Shown here one piece after another: positions 11,314 to 50,900 of a stretch of 64,000 nucleotides of DNA (the stretch's first letter is position 1; each line of letters begins with the position of its first letter). The DNA is from Syngnathus acus (Eukaryota; Chordata; Actinopteri; Syngnathiformes; Syngnathidae), in assembly GCF_901709675.1 (NCBI RefSeq), contig NC_051101.1:10932501-10996500 (forward strand). The letters are read 5' to 3'. Under the pieces are notes generated by a model. That model had not been told where the DNA came from. It worked only from the letters and a program-made list of their open reading frames with translations, and did not search any database. The translations under genes were made by a program, and so were the position numbers.

Positions 11314-12173
11314 ACTATGGAGGGAGCTTATGAGAAATGTTGTTTGTACTGTGTTTATCTACTCCGTGTTGACTCTATTCAGACTACTATAACTTAGCAG
11401 AGTTTATTTACACAGTATCACTATTTTTATTTCTGCCATAGGTTCAGACACCTTTTGAGTACAGTGTGTGGTCACGCACACTGCAATCAGTGCAATCAAG
11501 CTGTAAGCAAAAATGAGTGCAGTGTGAATGTTGGGGAAGATACCTTAAAGTGTGCCATCGATCATGAGCTGGATCTCCGTTGTCACATCGTCCACAGGAC
11601 CATCGCATTCTGGACTCAAACGTGAACAAGCACAGAACATAGATTCATGTGTAAAAGGCGAGCCGTCGGGCTTATTTCTTTAGATGGCGTGACGTGATGA
11701 GTGGTAGCGCGTTTAGGAGTCAAAGATCAACCATTGTGCGATTTCATGGTATTGATTTGGCAATAATCGTTGCAGAGACCTTTGCCACCTCACACATCTG
11801 TTTATTTTTCAGTCTTTCATACCAACGGAGCGTATGTGCTGCCACCCAGTGTGTGTATGTTTTGTGTGTTTGTCAACAGTAAGGCACTCAAAGTGCACAG
11901 GGGTCAGGTATGAATGTCCTCAATACTGACTTATGAAGTCAGGGATATGTTGTTTTGCTGCACCTTCAATTAGTACAATGCTCGACAATTTGATACAGAC
12001 GGGTTGGCAATATGTGCGTGACAGCAGTCACACTATCACACATTCCCGTAGGAGTCTAAAGAAAGCAGACGGCCTCAAGATCGTTTTTTTTTCCCGGGGC
12101 ATTTCTACAAAACCAATCAAATTACCACCAATATATTCATGGCATCAATGGACTCTCTGGAAAGAATATAGCT

Positions 12174-12181
12174 TGTAAATA
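12174..12181 (+). promoter_or_regulatory. Pumilio response element (TGTAAATA)
   Basis: Exact UGUANAUA match in the atxn1 3' UTR. Pumilio1 is known to repress mammalian ATXN1 mRNA through such a site; use in this fish is inferred. Confidence 0.4.
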
Positions 12182-13473
12182 GGGTGGTACATACTTCAAC
12201 CATTGACACGACTTACAATTTGGGAGCTCACCTTGGTGTCCGTTAACCCGGTTGGGTAAACCTAGGGTAGAGTGTTGCTTGAGTGTCATAAATGGACTCG
12301 CATTGAACTGGCATTTCTGAAACTGTATAGATCTAAACTGCAATATGACCAGAAGCTGGCAAGCCAGCAGCAAACAATTGCCTTATTACGCATCCAGCAG
12401 ACAAGAAGAAACCTCAACCTGCATTTGGAGGCAAGCAGAAGCCTGATCAAATTCACTCTCCCTTTTAGCTGTTTGGGTTTCCTGAGGGAAATCCAGTTTG
12501 TGGCACCACAGCTAGTAAGTGATCCTCTTGCTCGCTATCAGCTTCCAACTTCCTTTGCAGGCTGGCTACCCTGGGCATCTAATTCCGCAGTTCCACTGCA
12601 TAGTATTTACTCTGATTTACTTTTCCGACTTCAGCGCTGTTGGTTTTTGGTTCTTGGAAGGGAAGACATGGACAATATCAAGATAGTCATGGTGACGTAG
12701 CTATCTGGAAAAACTCTTTGTCGAGGGTGTAGCTAAGGTCTAACAGGGTAGGCTAACTTTAGCATCCGTTTGTGTGTTCTATCCATGTATTCTTATAAAT
12801 TATAATGATAGAACTATGATGAATTCAGTCAGCAAATGAGTGACCAGCAGAATCTCCATCTCATGCGTCAAGTAAGTACTATGCAGTGGAAATAAGGCAT
12901 AATGCTCTGTGGGCTTATCAGGTACAGTGGGTCCTGCACAACAAATAACACACGATTTAAAATTGTACTTAAAAACAAAAGAGTACCTCCTCTCATTTCA
13001 TCCCATTTTTTTTTATTCAGGTTCTGAATTGTTAGATGTTTGGATAAGTTCATCTTTGAAATTCTAGGCCAAATTCTGAGTTGCTCTACTAACAAAATGT
13101 TCGTATTCCGACGGCGAACTGTGTCTGTCTCGGAAAAGAGCCGTATGAGTAATAATCGTGGCGATGCTAAAGCACAATATCCTCTGTTAAGCTACTTAGC
13201 TGAAAGCTAGAGTGCTCAGTAGAGCCGATGGAGATTGATGAGTCAGGTGATCATATTGTTAGGGACATAACCTGATCAGGTTGTCCTGGTTGAAAAACCA
13301 GGATGGGCAGTAGAATAAAAAACCTTTTTTCCTCAATGAAGCTCTTGTCTTCAACTACACACCTGCTACATCAGCGCCACTGCGGCGTCCGTCTTTTTGC
13401 TATTTCATTTCCTTTTAAGAATAGAGCCAAAATTCTACAGTTCATTCTCAGGAAGGGTATGTGTGTCTGTACG

Positions 13474-13475
<2 letters not shown>

Positions 13476-13508
<33 letters not shown>
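13476..13508. repeat. (GT)n microsatellite
   Basis: Uninterrupted GT dinucleotides inside the atxn1 3' UTR. Confidence 0.9.
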
Positions 13509-13509
<1 letters not shown>

Positions 13510-15222
13510 TGAGACGGATCACTTGTTTTTTGTGTACGTTCTGAGCAGCAGCACTTTGATGAAGCATCCGGTGGGTGTTGGCAAAAGCGATGGCGGTCAT
13601 GTTCCCAAACAACCGGTGAGGATAATCAACTGACTGTTTATCATCATGTACGTGTACAATGATAGAATAGTGAGGCCGGGAATGTAAACACCCATTGGAC
13701 AAACTATCTCACCTTTATTTTTGATGATGGATAGAGCTACTATTTAGAGAAAGAAAGTTACTGAAAGCCAGCTAGCGTTGATTTGTACAGTATATTGTAT
13801 CTTAGAATGTGTACGGTGTGTGTATAGATATTCTAATCCTTATGTAGCCTACGTACTGTGTGTGCCACGGCGCCCTTTCTTCAATCATTCCATTGATGCA
13901 GCCATCAAAGTGGTCCTGTTGTTGCTTCAATTCATGAACGTGACATCATCTTTGAATTCGGACTTGACCTTGCACAGTGTAAAATTCAATATGTGATGAT
14001 CCCATTCATCGTGATAGCCATTGTCCTTTTCTAACTCCTGTAGGTGTTTTCTTGTAATTCTAAAAAAGGAAAAAAAAAAACAGAAAAAAATCCAACAACT
14101 ACAAAAACACAAAAAATGACTGTTCTGCTTGTGTTCTGCTCAGGCTAAATACTGCCCACTGACTGTTGTACATCCAAAATCTCACATTGTTCACTTCAAT
14201 GCATAATGCAACTACTCCAAATTTTCCATTCTAAGAGAAATGTTTGGTGGCTAAGCTTGCCAATATCGTATAGTATACTGTATTTATGTTGTGTATTGTA
14301 TGACCCCCACTACCTTGCAGTCTGGTTTACTAAAAATGCTTTTAAAAACCGCACAAATTCCAAAAGGATGTCATGTTGAGGAACCACACCCTATTGTTGG
14401 AAGCAGCTTATGTGTTTGAACTATTTTCAGTTGGAATTTCTTTCTGCTGACACTAATCTAAAATGGCATCACAGCATGGATAATTTAATAAAATGTGGTG
14501 TTGACAACAGAAGAAACAGTTGTTGAAAAAAGTTTAGAGGTTGCATAATAAATACAATGCCATTCACTCTGAAAAAAAAAAAAGTACCTGCTTTTGTACC
14601 AGACACTTAAAACTTGGGAATATACTTGTACTTTTTGGGGTCAAGTCACAACACCGACTGACAGTGTAGGTAACAGCGAGTTAGCTTAGCATAGGCAAAA
14701 GTAACGCATAAATAAAAATGAAACTACCTTAAACTCCTCGAAAGAATCTCTCAAGTCAAAATGAAGTATACATGCACACAGTTTTAGTTTCAACAACCAT
14801 GTAAAACAAGATGTTTTTTTTTTTTTTAATTAACAAATTGCAGTATCTTACCTGGAGATGGCGGCCTTGCAGTTGTTAGGGAAATAGACGTGGCCCAACT
14901 CCTTAATAAACCACATGCCGTTTTTCGAATTGGAAGTTTTTTTTAGTGTGTAAAAAGGTCGTGTAGTTTGGCAAACGCGTCCTCGACCACTTGCCTGTTG
15001 GACTGGCATACACAAACAAACAAACAGACCGACAGACAGACACAGATAGCAAGATGGATAGATCGATAAAAAAATAAATAAAAATATGATTCAATAATAA
15101 TAATAATAGCCAATTCAACTACAATATCCTAGTGAGCTAAATTAGATAATTGTACTGAATAATGTCGAGATAATGGAGTACTGGATTGCACTTTGACATA
15201 CGTATGGGGCCAACTTTTAAAT

Positions 15223-15230
15223 TGTAAATA
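15223..15230 (+). promoter_or_regulatory. Second Pumilio response element (TGTAAATA)
   Basis: Second exact UGUANAUA match, about 360 bp before the poly(A) signal of atxn1. It lies close to miR-130/301 (15186-15192) and miR-19 (15334-15340) seed matches. Confidence 0.4.
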
Positions 15231-15586
15231 GTAAAAGTCTTCCGAAATGTTGTTGGAGAGGATAATAAAAAAACTTAAATACCCAATTTACATGATCACG
15301 TGATTAGCAGAATCATTCAGCATTTTGCTTCAGTTTGCACCAGTTCAACACCCTCAGTACGAGCACTTTCTTTTCCAAACATCTGTACGCTGACTTTGTA
15401 AAGCAATTTTGTAACAAGGGTCTGTTTATTGGCTAACTCTCAGCCACCATGCCCTATATCCTACAACACTTTATTATATATCAATAATGTTCCCCTGTTT
15501 TGATGGTGTTGAGGTTTGCTAGTCAGAAACTGTTAAATCTTTACTTACAATGTTTGGTTTCAAATTTTATCAAATATATTCAAAGA

Positions 15587-15592
15587 AATAAA
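15587..15592 (+). terminator. atxn1: atxn1 poly(A) signal AATAAA
   Basis: Canonical hexamer with a T-rich/GT-containing downstream element about 20-40 bases later. It is the last good signal before the convergent itga8 gene. Confidence 0.5.
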
Positions 15593-15612
15593 GTCTCTAA
15601 TGTAATTCAGTG

Positions 15613-16550
15613 GGACTCCTTTTCTGCCTTTGTTGATCCTGTAAGCAAATGTAAGGTTTCAAATTACATTTGAAAATCATTTACGAAGCTACACACAGAA
15701 GCTTTTCAATGGACCAGTAGCATAATTTTAAAATGTATTCAAAATATTAATGGGATAATGAATTCGTCTTTTATGGAAACATGTTGTGCCAGATTATTCA
15801 CCAAGAGACAAGAATGATTTGATACCGATGTTTACTGTGATCTTAATTTGTTTTGCCATCACATCCACATCGTAGAACTGGTGAGACAAACACATATATA
15901 AACTTAGATTTACAAAACATACATATCCAAATATAAAAGTAAAACATACATACCACTGCCAGTGAACAACCGGGTACTTTACTTAAACTGTTTTAACGTA
16001 TTAACTTCGCGATGACGCATCCTAGGTCGGCCATTAACTATTGTCTTCCCGCTTCTTTTCCAGAAACAGGAAGTGCCCTCGAAGTTGGATTTACTTTCGG
16101 TTTCTATTGCAACTTAATATTAACAAGACACTGCTACAAACTATATACAAATAACAAGAAATAAAAATAAATTCACACAAAAATTATTTGCGCACCATGT
16201 AAAACTTTAACCATCGTTAGAACTGCAACAGCTTCGCCCAGCGGCGAGAGACACAACTGCATGCCGACTTCGGAAGTTACACATATTATTCAAGGTTGTG
16301 GTCTTATTTCTATCATGGGCACAAAATAACACGTGTGAAATACCCTTTTAATCCGTAATAATTTGCCATTATTTTTTTTCTTCTGATTTTAACCACCACC
16401 GTGTTGCCTTTAGAGGGCACCGTTCATCCTCAAACTGGTGATCTTCATCTCTTCTTACCGCTAGAGGGCGCGAGAGTTCTTCCTCTGAAGTGTAGCTGTG
16501 AAACATCCTGTTTGACAGGCAAACTAAACAAATAGTGATAATTTCATAAA
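15613..16550. other. Convergent spacer between atxn1 and itga8
   Basis: No coding exon, RNA gene or clear repeat is visible. It is bounded by the likely poly(A) signals of the two convergent genes, so its limits are approximate. Confidence 0.45.
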
Positions 16551-16566
16551 AATCTTTGACGTCATA

Positions 16567-16572
16567 TTTATT
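16567..16572 (-). terminator. itga8: Candidate itga8 poly(A) signal
   Basis: TTTATT on the + strand is AATAAA on the - strand, about 1.03 kb beyond the itga8 stop. It is the first canonical hexamer I see downstream of the stop. A later one at 15425-15430 would overlap the atxn1 3' UTR. Confidence 0.4.
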
Positions 16573-17144
16573 CTCTGTTGTGTGTTTTCCCCATTTACAA
16601 AGCAACAAAACATTTTAAATGGAACTCAGATCAATGTGAGAATTTATCATTTACTTTTAAGAGATCACCACATGAATGGTATGCGATAAACCTGTATGCT
16701 GTTTTTGTAAGGAAAACAAAAACGACCAAAAAAAAAGCAAAGCCTTGAGCTCGTGAGCCAGACTGAAACCTCAGATAATCATTTCTTATATAACTTATTC
16801 CCACCTCACGTGATTTGGTGTGGCACAAACCATTCAAGACAACTTTTTTTTGGGGTTGTGTAGCAAAACTAAAATCTATCATACCCACGACTCACTTCAG
16901 TATATACATTAAGCTCTGATAAAATAATGCCAGTGTAAACAAGCTTCAGTATCACGCAATGTACAAATATTGCACGTACATTCATAAATACACACGTTTT
17001 GCTTTGTGCCTTCATGTTAATGCATCCCGATGTGTGTGACACATCGGACGCACAACAAAATATTGGATGAAGAGAAGCCCCTAATTAACACATACACATA
17101 TAATGTACAGTCCCTGCACACAAATACATATCCACACAAACACC

Positions 17145-17262
17145 CACCGGTCACAACATTAGGTACACCTGCACGATATAATGATAGTCTTTTTGTTATC
17201 TCAATGGGAAATGACCACTAAGTGGTTAAAATACCATTTTTGGGGTTACCTAATATCGTGGC
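17145..17262. mobile_element. Short DNA transposon (MITE), ATTAGGTACACC family, copy 1
   Basis: The left end CACCGGTCACAACATTAGGT and the right end (GGTTACCTAATATCGTGGC) are imperfect inverted repeats 118 bp apart. The ends match a common fish non-autonomous DNA transposon, recalled from memory. It lies in the presumed itga8 3' UTR. Related copies are at 23546 and 37784. Confidence 0.55.
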
Positions 17263-17602
17263 TAGCATTCACACAAACACAGATGTGCCTTAGTTCATAT
17301 AATGTGGATTTGTGAAGAACTTTCTTCACACTGTTCTCCTGTGGTCCTACCTCATCATGAACAAATGATCCCAAAAATGTCTTCCGCTGAAGTGTGCTTT
17401 GATCAAAGCTGAGGATCTTTAGTCTCCGCCTGATGCAGTTAGCCCTCCCGCCGTGTCAGTTCATCGACAGGAGAGGCAGAAGATCTGGAGTCGAGAAAAC
17501 GTCCGGTCCAACAACTCCAGATCTCCGTTTGGATTCATTCAGAAGGTGCACATTCCTCTTAAAACCACAATTCCCCCTTATTAGGATGTGTTCCTAATAA
17601 TT

Positions 17603-45107
<27,505 letters not shown>

Positions 45108-45426
45108 CCCCGCTGCTTACAATCCCCGGTTCAACTTTGAGAGGCAGGCGAGGCGATGGAGGTTCCGCCGTGTGCAGGTGACGTCGCTTCTTGCTGGAGT
45201 CCGTCTGGATCACCGCGCTCCTCCCCCCTGGATCTTCTCCCTCTTCTGACCCCTTTCAAGCCAGCAGCAGGTCTAATGCTTGAGAAATGGGAACCTCCAC
45301 TATGCAACAGTGACACAGTCCCACCCCCGCCCCCTGCACAAAACTTTTACCCCCCCTCTCTACTCACACGCGCAAACACAAACCACAATTGAGCGCGCAA
45401 AATGTGCGTCATCGCTCCTTTTATGG
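45108..45426 (-). promoter_or_regulatory. itga8: itga8 5' UTR and proximal promoter
   Basis: Reading upstream from the ATG, the first 200 bp are GC-rich. Then follow a GC box (+ strand CCCACCCCCGCCCC, 45320-45333) and a CArG-type element at 45417-45426. The transcription start is not fixed. Confidence 0.45.
45417..45426 (-). promoter_or_regulatory. CArG box (CCATAAAAGG)
   Basis: Exact CC(A/T)6GG match on the - strand, about 310 bp upstream of the itga8 ATG. It could act as an SRF site or, alternatively, as a TATA-like element (CATAAAAG). Confidence 0.4.
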
Positions 45427-46519
45427 TGCGTTTCCCGCAAGGGGAATTAATCGTTTTAATTGCTTGAACAATAAACGAAATCAAAGCAAATGTGCACATT
45501 GGTGGAAACTAACAAATTAGGAAACTTTAGCGTGCGAGTCGAACATTCACTGTGCTATAATTAACACAATGTTTTCTGCCTTTTTGAGTCACCCTTTGAA
45601 AAAAATGCAAATTTCCAAATGATCAAAAATTCATTCAATTATGAGAATTGTCAAATTGCATCTCTCACTGCCCTCATTATTAAATTGCACAACTAGCCTT
45701 GTCGTCATCATGCAAAAAAATATGAGAAGACAGTACAGGTGCCTCTTGACCCAAACCAACTAAACGGGTACAAGACGGAAAATATGAATTTAAGTGAGAA
45801 CACATCATGTTACTCTATTTTCATCACACGTTTAACTCACCACCCCGGCGATGTTATGAAAAATGGCTCTGCAGAGTGCAAACATGTGCCGTGAGTTAAT
45901 GATGAAGGGACGCAGATGGGCCTGGAAACTTGATGTTGGCTCGAGGAGGACTTCCCATTCAAACAACAGAGTAGGATGCCCCAAAAGAAAAAAAAAAGTG
46001 TTTATTCCAGAATGTGAACTGTGAGCGTGTTAATAAATACATGAGCGCCTGGCCAACTTTTTAAACATGGTCTTACATGACCGTGAAGACATTGAGGGAA
46101 CCTTCACAGTTGGTTGAGCACCTACGTTGGTCCTAACATTGTAAACGTTTTGCTGTGAGAGTGAAAGTCCGTGTGTTCTTACGTGGAAGGCTTTGGTTGT
46201 TGTTTTTTTTCTGTCCTTCAGTTGCCGTAACAACTCGAATATGCGTGTGACACGCCACAGTTCAACATGATAAACATCCTGCGTGCGACAAGCCGTGCTG
46301 AACAGACAATAGCATCATAAAGGTGAAAAAGATGAATCTCGAGCATATTACATTTGTCGGGAGTCTTTTGTGTGCATTTGTGAAGATCTCATTCATCAAA
46401 ATGTGTGGTTGTGGTCCCGGTCTCTAGAAGCCCACTGGAGCAGAACCGTCGTGTGTCTGCGAATGTGTGTGTACGTGTGAGATGGAGGCAGTAGTGGTCC
46501 GTTGCACGTACAAACGAGA
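45427..46519 (-). other. mindy3 3' UTR and spacer to itga8
   Basis: A TTTATT at 46000-46005 (AATAAA on the - strand) is the likely mindy3 poly(A) signal, giving a 3' UTR of about 0.5 kb. The remaining 0.55 kb separates it from the itga8 promoter. No other gene was seen. Confidence 0.5.
46000..46005 (-). terminator. mindy3: Likely mindy3 poly(A) signal
   Basis: TTTATT on the + strand, AATAAA on the - strand, about 515 bp past the stop codon. Confidence 0.45.
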
Positions 46520-46669
46520 CTAGTTGAGTGACGGCGAGCGCTCGGTGGTCCACAGCAGCTCGATGTAGGGCCACTTGGTCTGTAGGCAACGCTTGACTGG
46601 AGTGTCGTCGGTCCGTACCATGGGGTCCTCGAACCCGAGCACCAGAGCCGTTCCTTCCACGTACTCGAC
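46520..46669 (-). CDS. mindy3: mindy3 last coding exon
   Basis: Residues 408-456 and TAG: VEYVEGTALVLGFEDPMVRT, then the near-invariant KRCLQTKWPYIELLWTTERS tail. Confidence 0.96.
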   Translation of the reverse strand, partial: VEYVEGTALVLGFEDPMVRTDDTPVKRCLQTKWPYIELLWTTERSPSLN

Positions 46670-47927
46670 CTGAAACACACATTGAAAAACATTTCTTATG
46701 CAATCCAAAATGAAAACTTTTTTATTTTATTATTATTTTATTTTAATTTATTCTATTTTATTTTTTATTTTTTTTAAATTCTCTGCCAGAATAGAGCAGC
46801 ACTAATTTGAGCGACATTACTCCTCTACCTACCTTAAAGATATTTGTCAGGCCGCTAATGTGGTATCGGTGTCATAGTATCGGAACATACTAATTACTTC
46901 ATATTGTTGTTATATAACATTGGCACTGGAAATATATATTTGTGTTGTGCTAATCATCTCAAGACCACACACTATGAACTCAATAAGTGCACATTTTTTT
47001 TCCCTCATGGCCACTCACATTTTATAAATCGCTACGCGTGTAACCCTTGAACAACACAAACGATAAAAATCTCTGCGATGGCGGATGAACAACTATGCAC
47101 TTTTCTTCAGGGGTGGGAATAATACTTCAAAATACTTTTCCAAGCTGTTATACTCATTTGAGTTAATGGAAACCTAATCGCCACTGCAACCTTAGCGGCG
47201 CCTTGGCGTGCATATCTGCATGTTTTGTCCACTTGTGGTACAGCTTCAACTTCAGGTATGGGATGTTCCCAAAAAAAAAAAAAACAAACGCTGACATCTG
47301 CAAAAAGTAATATTCCCGTGTACCAGGCAGCCACAGACGAGCGTAGCACACTGACACCCATCCGTCACGCTAAGAGACCTGCCCCGACCCGCCGCTCAAC
47401 ATTTATCACATTGACACTCGCCTCTCTGCCATAATGACCTTGAGGAACACGAGTTTTTTTTGGATGACTGAACAAGCTATTAGGCTTGCAATGGCTACTG
47501 TTTATCCTGGAAGGGGGAAGACTACCACCAAGTTTCTGGATGTGTGTTGGCAAGGAATGCCGAGATGCAACACGGCTGAAGACGGCTTACCCTTTCGTTG
47601 TGGTTGGACTGTTTGAGTCCGTTGTAGTGGTACACGGGAAACGAGTCCGGGATTCCTGAATCCTGAAACACAAGTCGTGGAACAAGAGTGAAAAATGCTG
47701 GAGAGTCTCTGGCTAGTGTTCAACTGGAGGTTAAGAACATTTTTTGGACTGAAAGGTCCTGGCAGCATTCCTGCAGTGTTATATTTAAGTGTGTTTTGAA
47801 TGTGCTGAAGGAAAAAGGAGAAATGCTTCAAGGTGCAGGATGCTAACAGGGTGTGTTGTCTGAGCACGGCGTCCATTTTCTTATGTTTGTGTGTCTGCAT
47901 GTGAAACACAAACCCTTGACCCAATCC

Positions 47928-47977
<50 letters not shown>

Positions 47978-50900
47978 TGCGTGTGTGTCCACTTGGCTAA
48001 TGGCGGTATAATTTCTTTGCAGCTCCGAGTTGCTCCTCTGGTGAGTCCCTAAAGCCCTGATCACTTTAACACAGTTCTTTCTATCTCTGCTCCATGAAAA
48101 AAGAAAAAAAAAGGCTTAACTGCGCTCTCTGCGTCATGATTGTGAACATAGATTTCGCATGAGACACCGCAAGAATGTTTTGGCGCAAAAAAGAAAGCCT
48201 TTGATTTGCTTAAACGGGGACTTGGCGGCGATGCTAATGTGAAGGTGACCTCAAGTTGATTGTTTTTTTTAATCACACAAACAAAATGGAAAGAATTTAT
48301 GCGTCCACCTTTGCACACATACCTGATCAGGAAAGAATTCCATGAGGAACGGGCCCAGAAGAATTATACCCAGGTTTTCTGGATCCAGCTTGTTCTTCAC
48401 CAGACTAACACTGAAGGGGGCAGAAAGGGGGGGCATGATGTCAGCTCCTGATGAAGCCATGTTTTTAAAAAGACTGTGGTGCAACTAAATATACCGCTTT
48501 CCAGACATTCCTGTGTGTTAAATCAGGGTTGCTATTATTTTTACCAAAAAAATAAAAAATAAATGTTCGATTGCCCTTTTAAGGTAGGAGCAGAGTGTGC
48601 ATGCAATTTCGTTTTTTCTCATTCAATCAACTGACGTTTTCTCTGGAACGGCTTTCTGATTTACAGCCTTTTTGGGTCAATCCGTTTCAATGCCGAGACA
48701 CCGTGTGATTTTTATCTGGCAGCAATCTAGAGGAAGTCACGCTAATTCGAACGGAACATTCGCCGGGCTTGTTTGAAAAAGGACCGATGATGGTATTAGC
48801 AGCTTTCTGTCAAGAATAGAGACGTAACTTGTACAATTCAACAGAATTGACCCAAATTCCGCTCGGCAAATGTAAAAGGTAGAAACATTCCGTATTGATG
48901 GGCTTATTTGACTCAATACAAGCCCTCAGTAGGCCAAGAAACCATATTTGGATATCGGAGTCAAAATGAGCGTGTTAAAGTTGAATTATCACATGCTGTA
49001 AAAATATATCACTATAAAACACGCCGAATAGAAGCGAACGACCTCAAATAAAATAAAAAAATTGCAGAATCCAAGAAACAATAAAAATAATCCAGACATC
49101 GTGAGTCTTATGGAAAGAGAACTTCATGTCCTCGTTATCTTTGTAATAAAAATACAAAATGGGTTGCTAGCCCAATTAACCCAATCTGATTCAATCTGCC
49201 CCCCCCCCCCCCCCCAAAAACACACACACACATTGGTGTGCTCAGTAATGTTGTGATGCTTTGGCCATCTGGGGCTCTGCAGAGCACATCAACGGTCCGA
49301 ACGCTCGACTTTGCCCGTTCAGGGCTTAACGCTCCTCAGTGGGAAAACGTGCTCCTGTTTGAAGCGAGGCTTTTAAGTGTTTCCTCTCTTACGGGCTTTC
49401 TTCCTGTCGTTAATGCGCTCCCTCTGAGTCTTAGATTCTGCCATGCTTTTTTTTTTTTTTTTCCTCACAATGACTCTGGTCTAGATTCCCTTCCCTGGTA
49501 GTGAAACCTAAGCTGGGCCGCTGACCTGGCCTGGCCGTGACTTTGGGAGTGGGAATTTTAGAAGAGCTACAGGTGCCACATAGACACACACACACAAGTG
49601 GCAAAGAACAGGCTGAAGACATGCAAGCACTTACTAATCTGGCTCGGAGACAAGGTCAAGGGATTTCATCACATCCTGCAGCAGAGTATCTGGGATGAAG
49701 CCGTTATCTGGACACACACAAAAGATGGATGAACAAATTGGACCAACTGTAGCTAAAAAAAAAAGAATTATAATAATAATGGAGACCTTCACCTATCCAT
49801 ATGGACTTGTGATGCAAGTTCAACTAACCACACACATACACACCTTGCCCTTTCTCTCTGACCTACATTCCATGGACATGATGATCACTTTACCTGCGAG
49901 GTGACGCTTTAAACGCTAACATGTGCTTTTCGAAGGCGGTCCCGGTCTGAATTTGGAATGCGACTCGCTCAAACATGTCGAGTTTATGCGGGCTTTTTTT
50001 GTTTAGATGCACATCTCGCTTGGTTTTGACTTCTTCTCTCAAACTTTCACCAAGTAATATTTATTAAGCCACCAACCACGGACTACTGTCCTACGTAGGA
50101 AACGTTCCAAAAGCAATTCTTCCTGTTATCGCTATTGCATCACTCTATTTGTCCTTTCCCCCAGTAAGAAAAAAGAAAGATGGTTGACTCAGCTGTAAGA
50201 AGAAGCTGAGCTCACCAAGCTAAACAACAACAGTGGAGATGAGGGAGAAAAGTCGTTCTGGTTGATGAAGAGGAAAAATATTTAAAAAAAAAAAAAGAAA
50301 AGGGAAGGGGGGGATTGAGGAAGAAGCAATGGTTATACATCACGAGACACAGGAGGAATGCGATGGCATGTAAGCAATACGCTGCAACAATTGATTACCT
50401 TCAGGATCAAATGACTGGAAGACCCTCCTTGCCTGCTGTGATGGACTTTCTGGACCAACCAGGGACATCTCCTATAGACAAGAAGACACATCACAGTGAG
50501 ACTTTGCACATGTTTGACTTTTACATGTCTCAGATTTAAGCAAGCTGATATAGAATGTGTGGGAAGGAGAAATAAAATGGACGTCGAGTGTCTGGCGACA
50601 TAAGCAATAACCTGTCGAAACAGTTGTGTGCGTGTGTGTGCATGTGTGTGTGTGTGTGTAAGGGGGGGGGGGGGGGCTGTGTAATAATCACTGGAGTCTG
50701 CCAGGGTATTAAGTGATTTTTGTGATAAAGTCTACCGACTTGTTTTTACTGCAAACACACAATCAGGTAATCAAGCCCTTCACATGATTCATGAGAAACT
50801 GGCCACTTTTGTTTGTTGGTGAATTTCACCCGGATAAGATTAGCAGGAAGCAAATAAGCCGACTGTAATTTTTGGATGTTGGTTCGTTTTGATAGCTTCA

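Larger units (their letters stand above)
11314..15612 (+). other. atxn1: atxn1 3' UTR, about 4.3 kb
   Basis: AT-rich, non-coding sequence follows the stop. A canonical AATAAA at 15587-15592 followed by a T/GT-rich stretch marks the likely end, so 15612 is approximate. Earlier AATAAA hexamers near 14486 and 14550 could give shorter forms. It contains two Pumilio elements, microRNA seed matches and a GT repeat. Human ATXN1 also has a very long 3' UTR. Confidence 0.6.

Noticed and set aside
12272-12700. 142-codon + strand frame in the atxn1 3' UTR
   Set aside because: Long for AT-rich sequence, but no domain, no splice context and no promoter. It lies wholly between the stop codon and the poly(A) signal.
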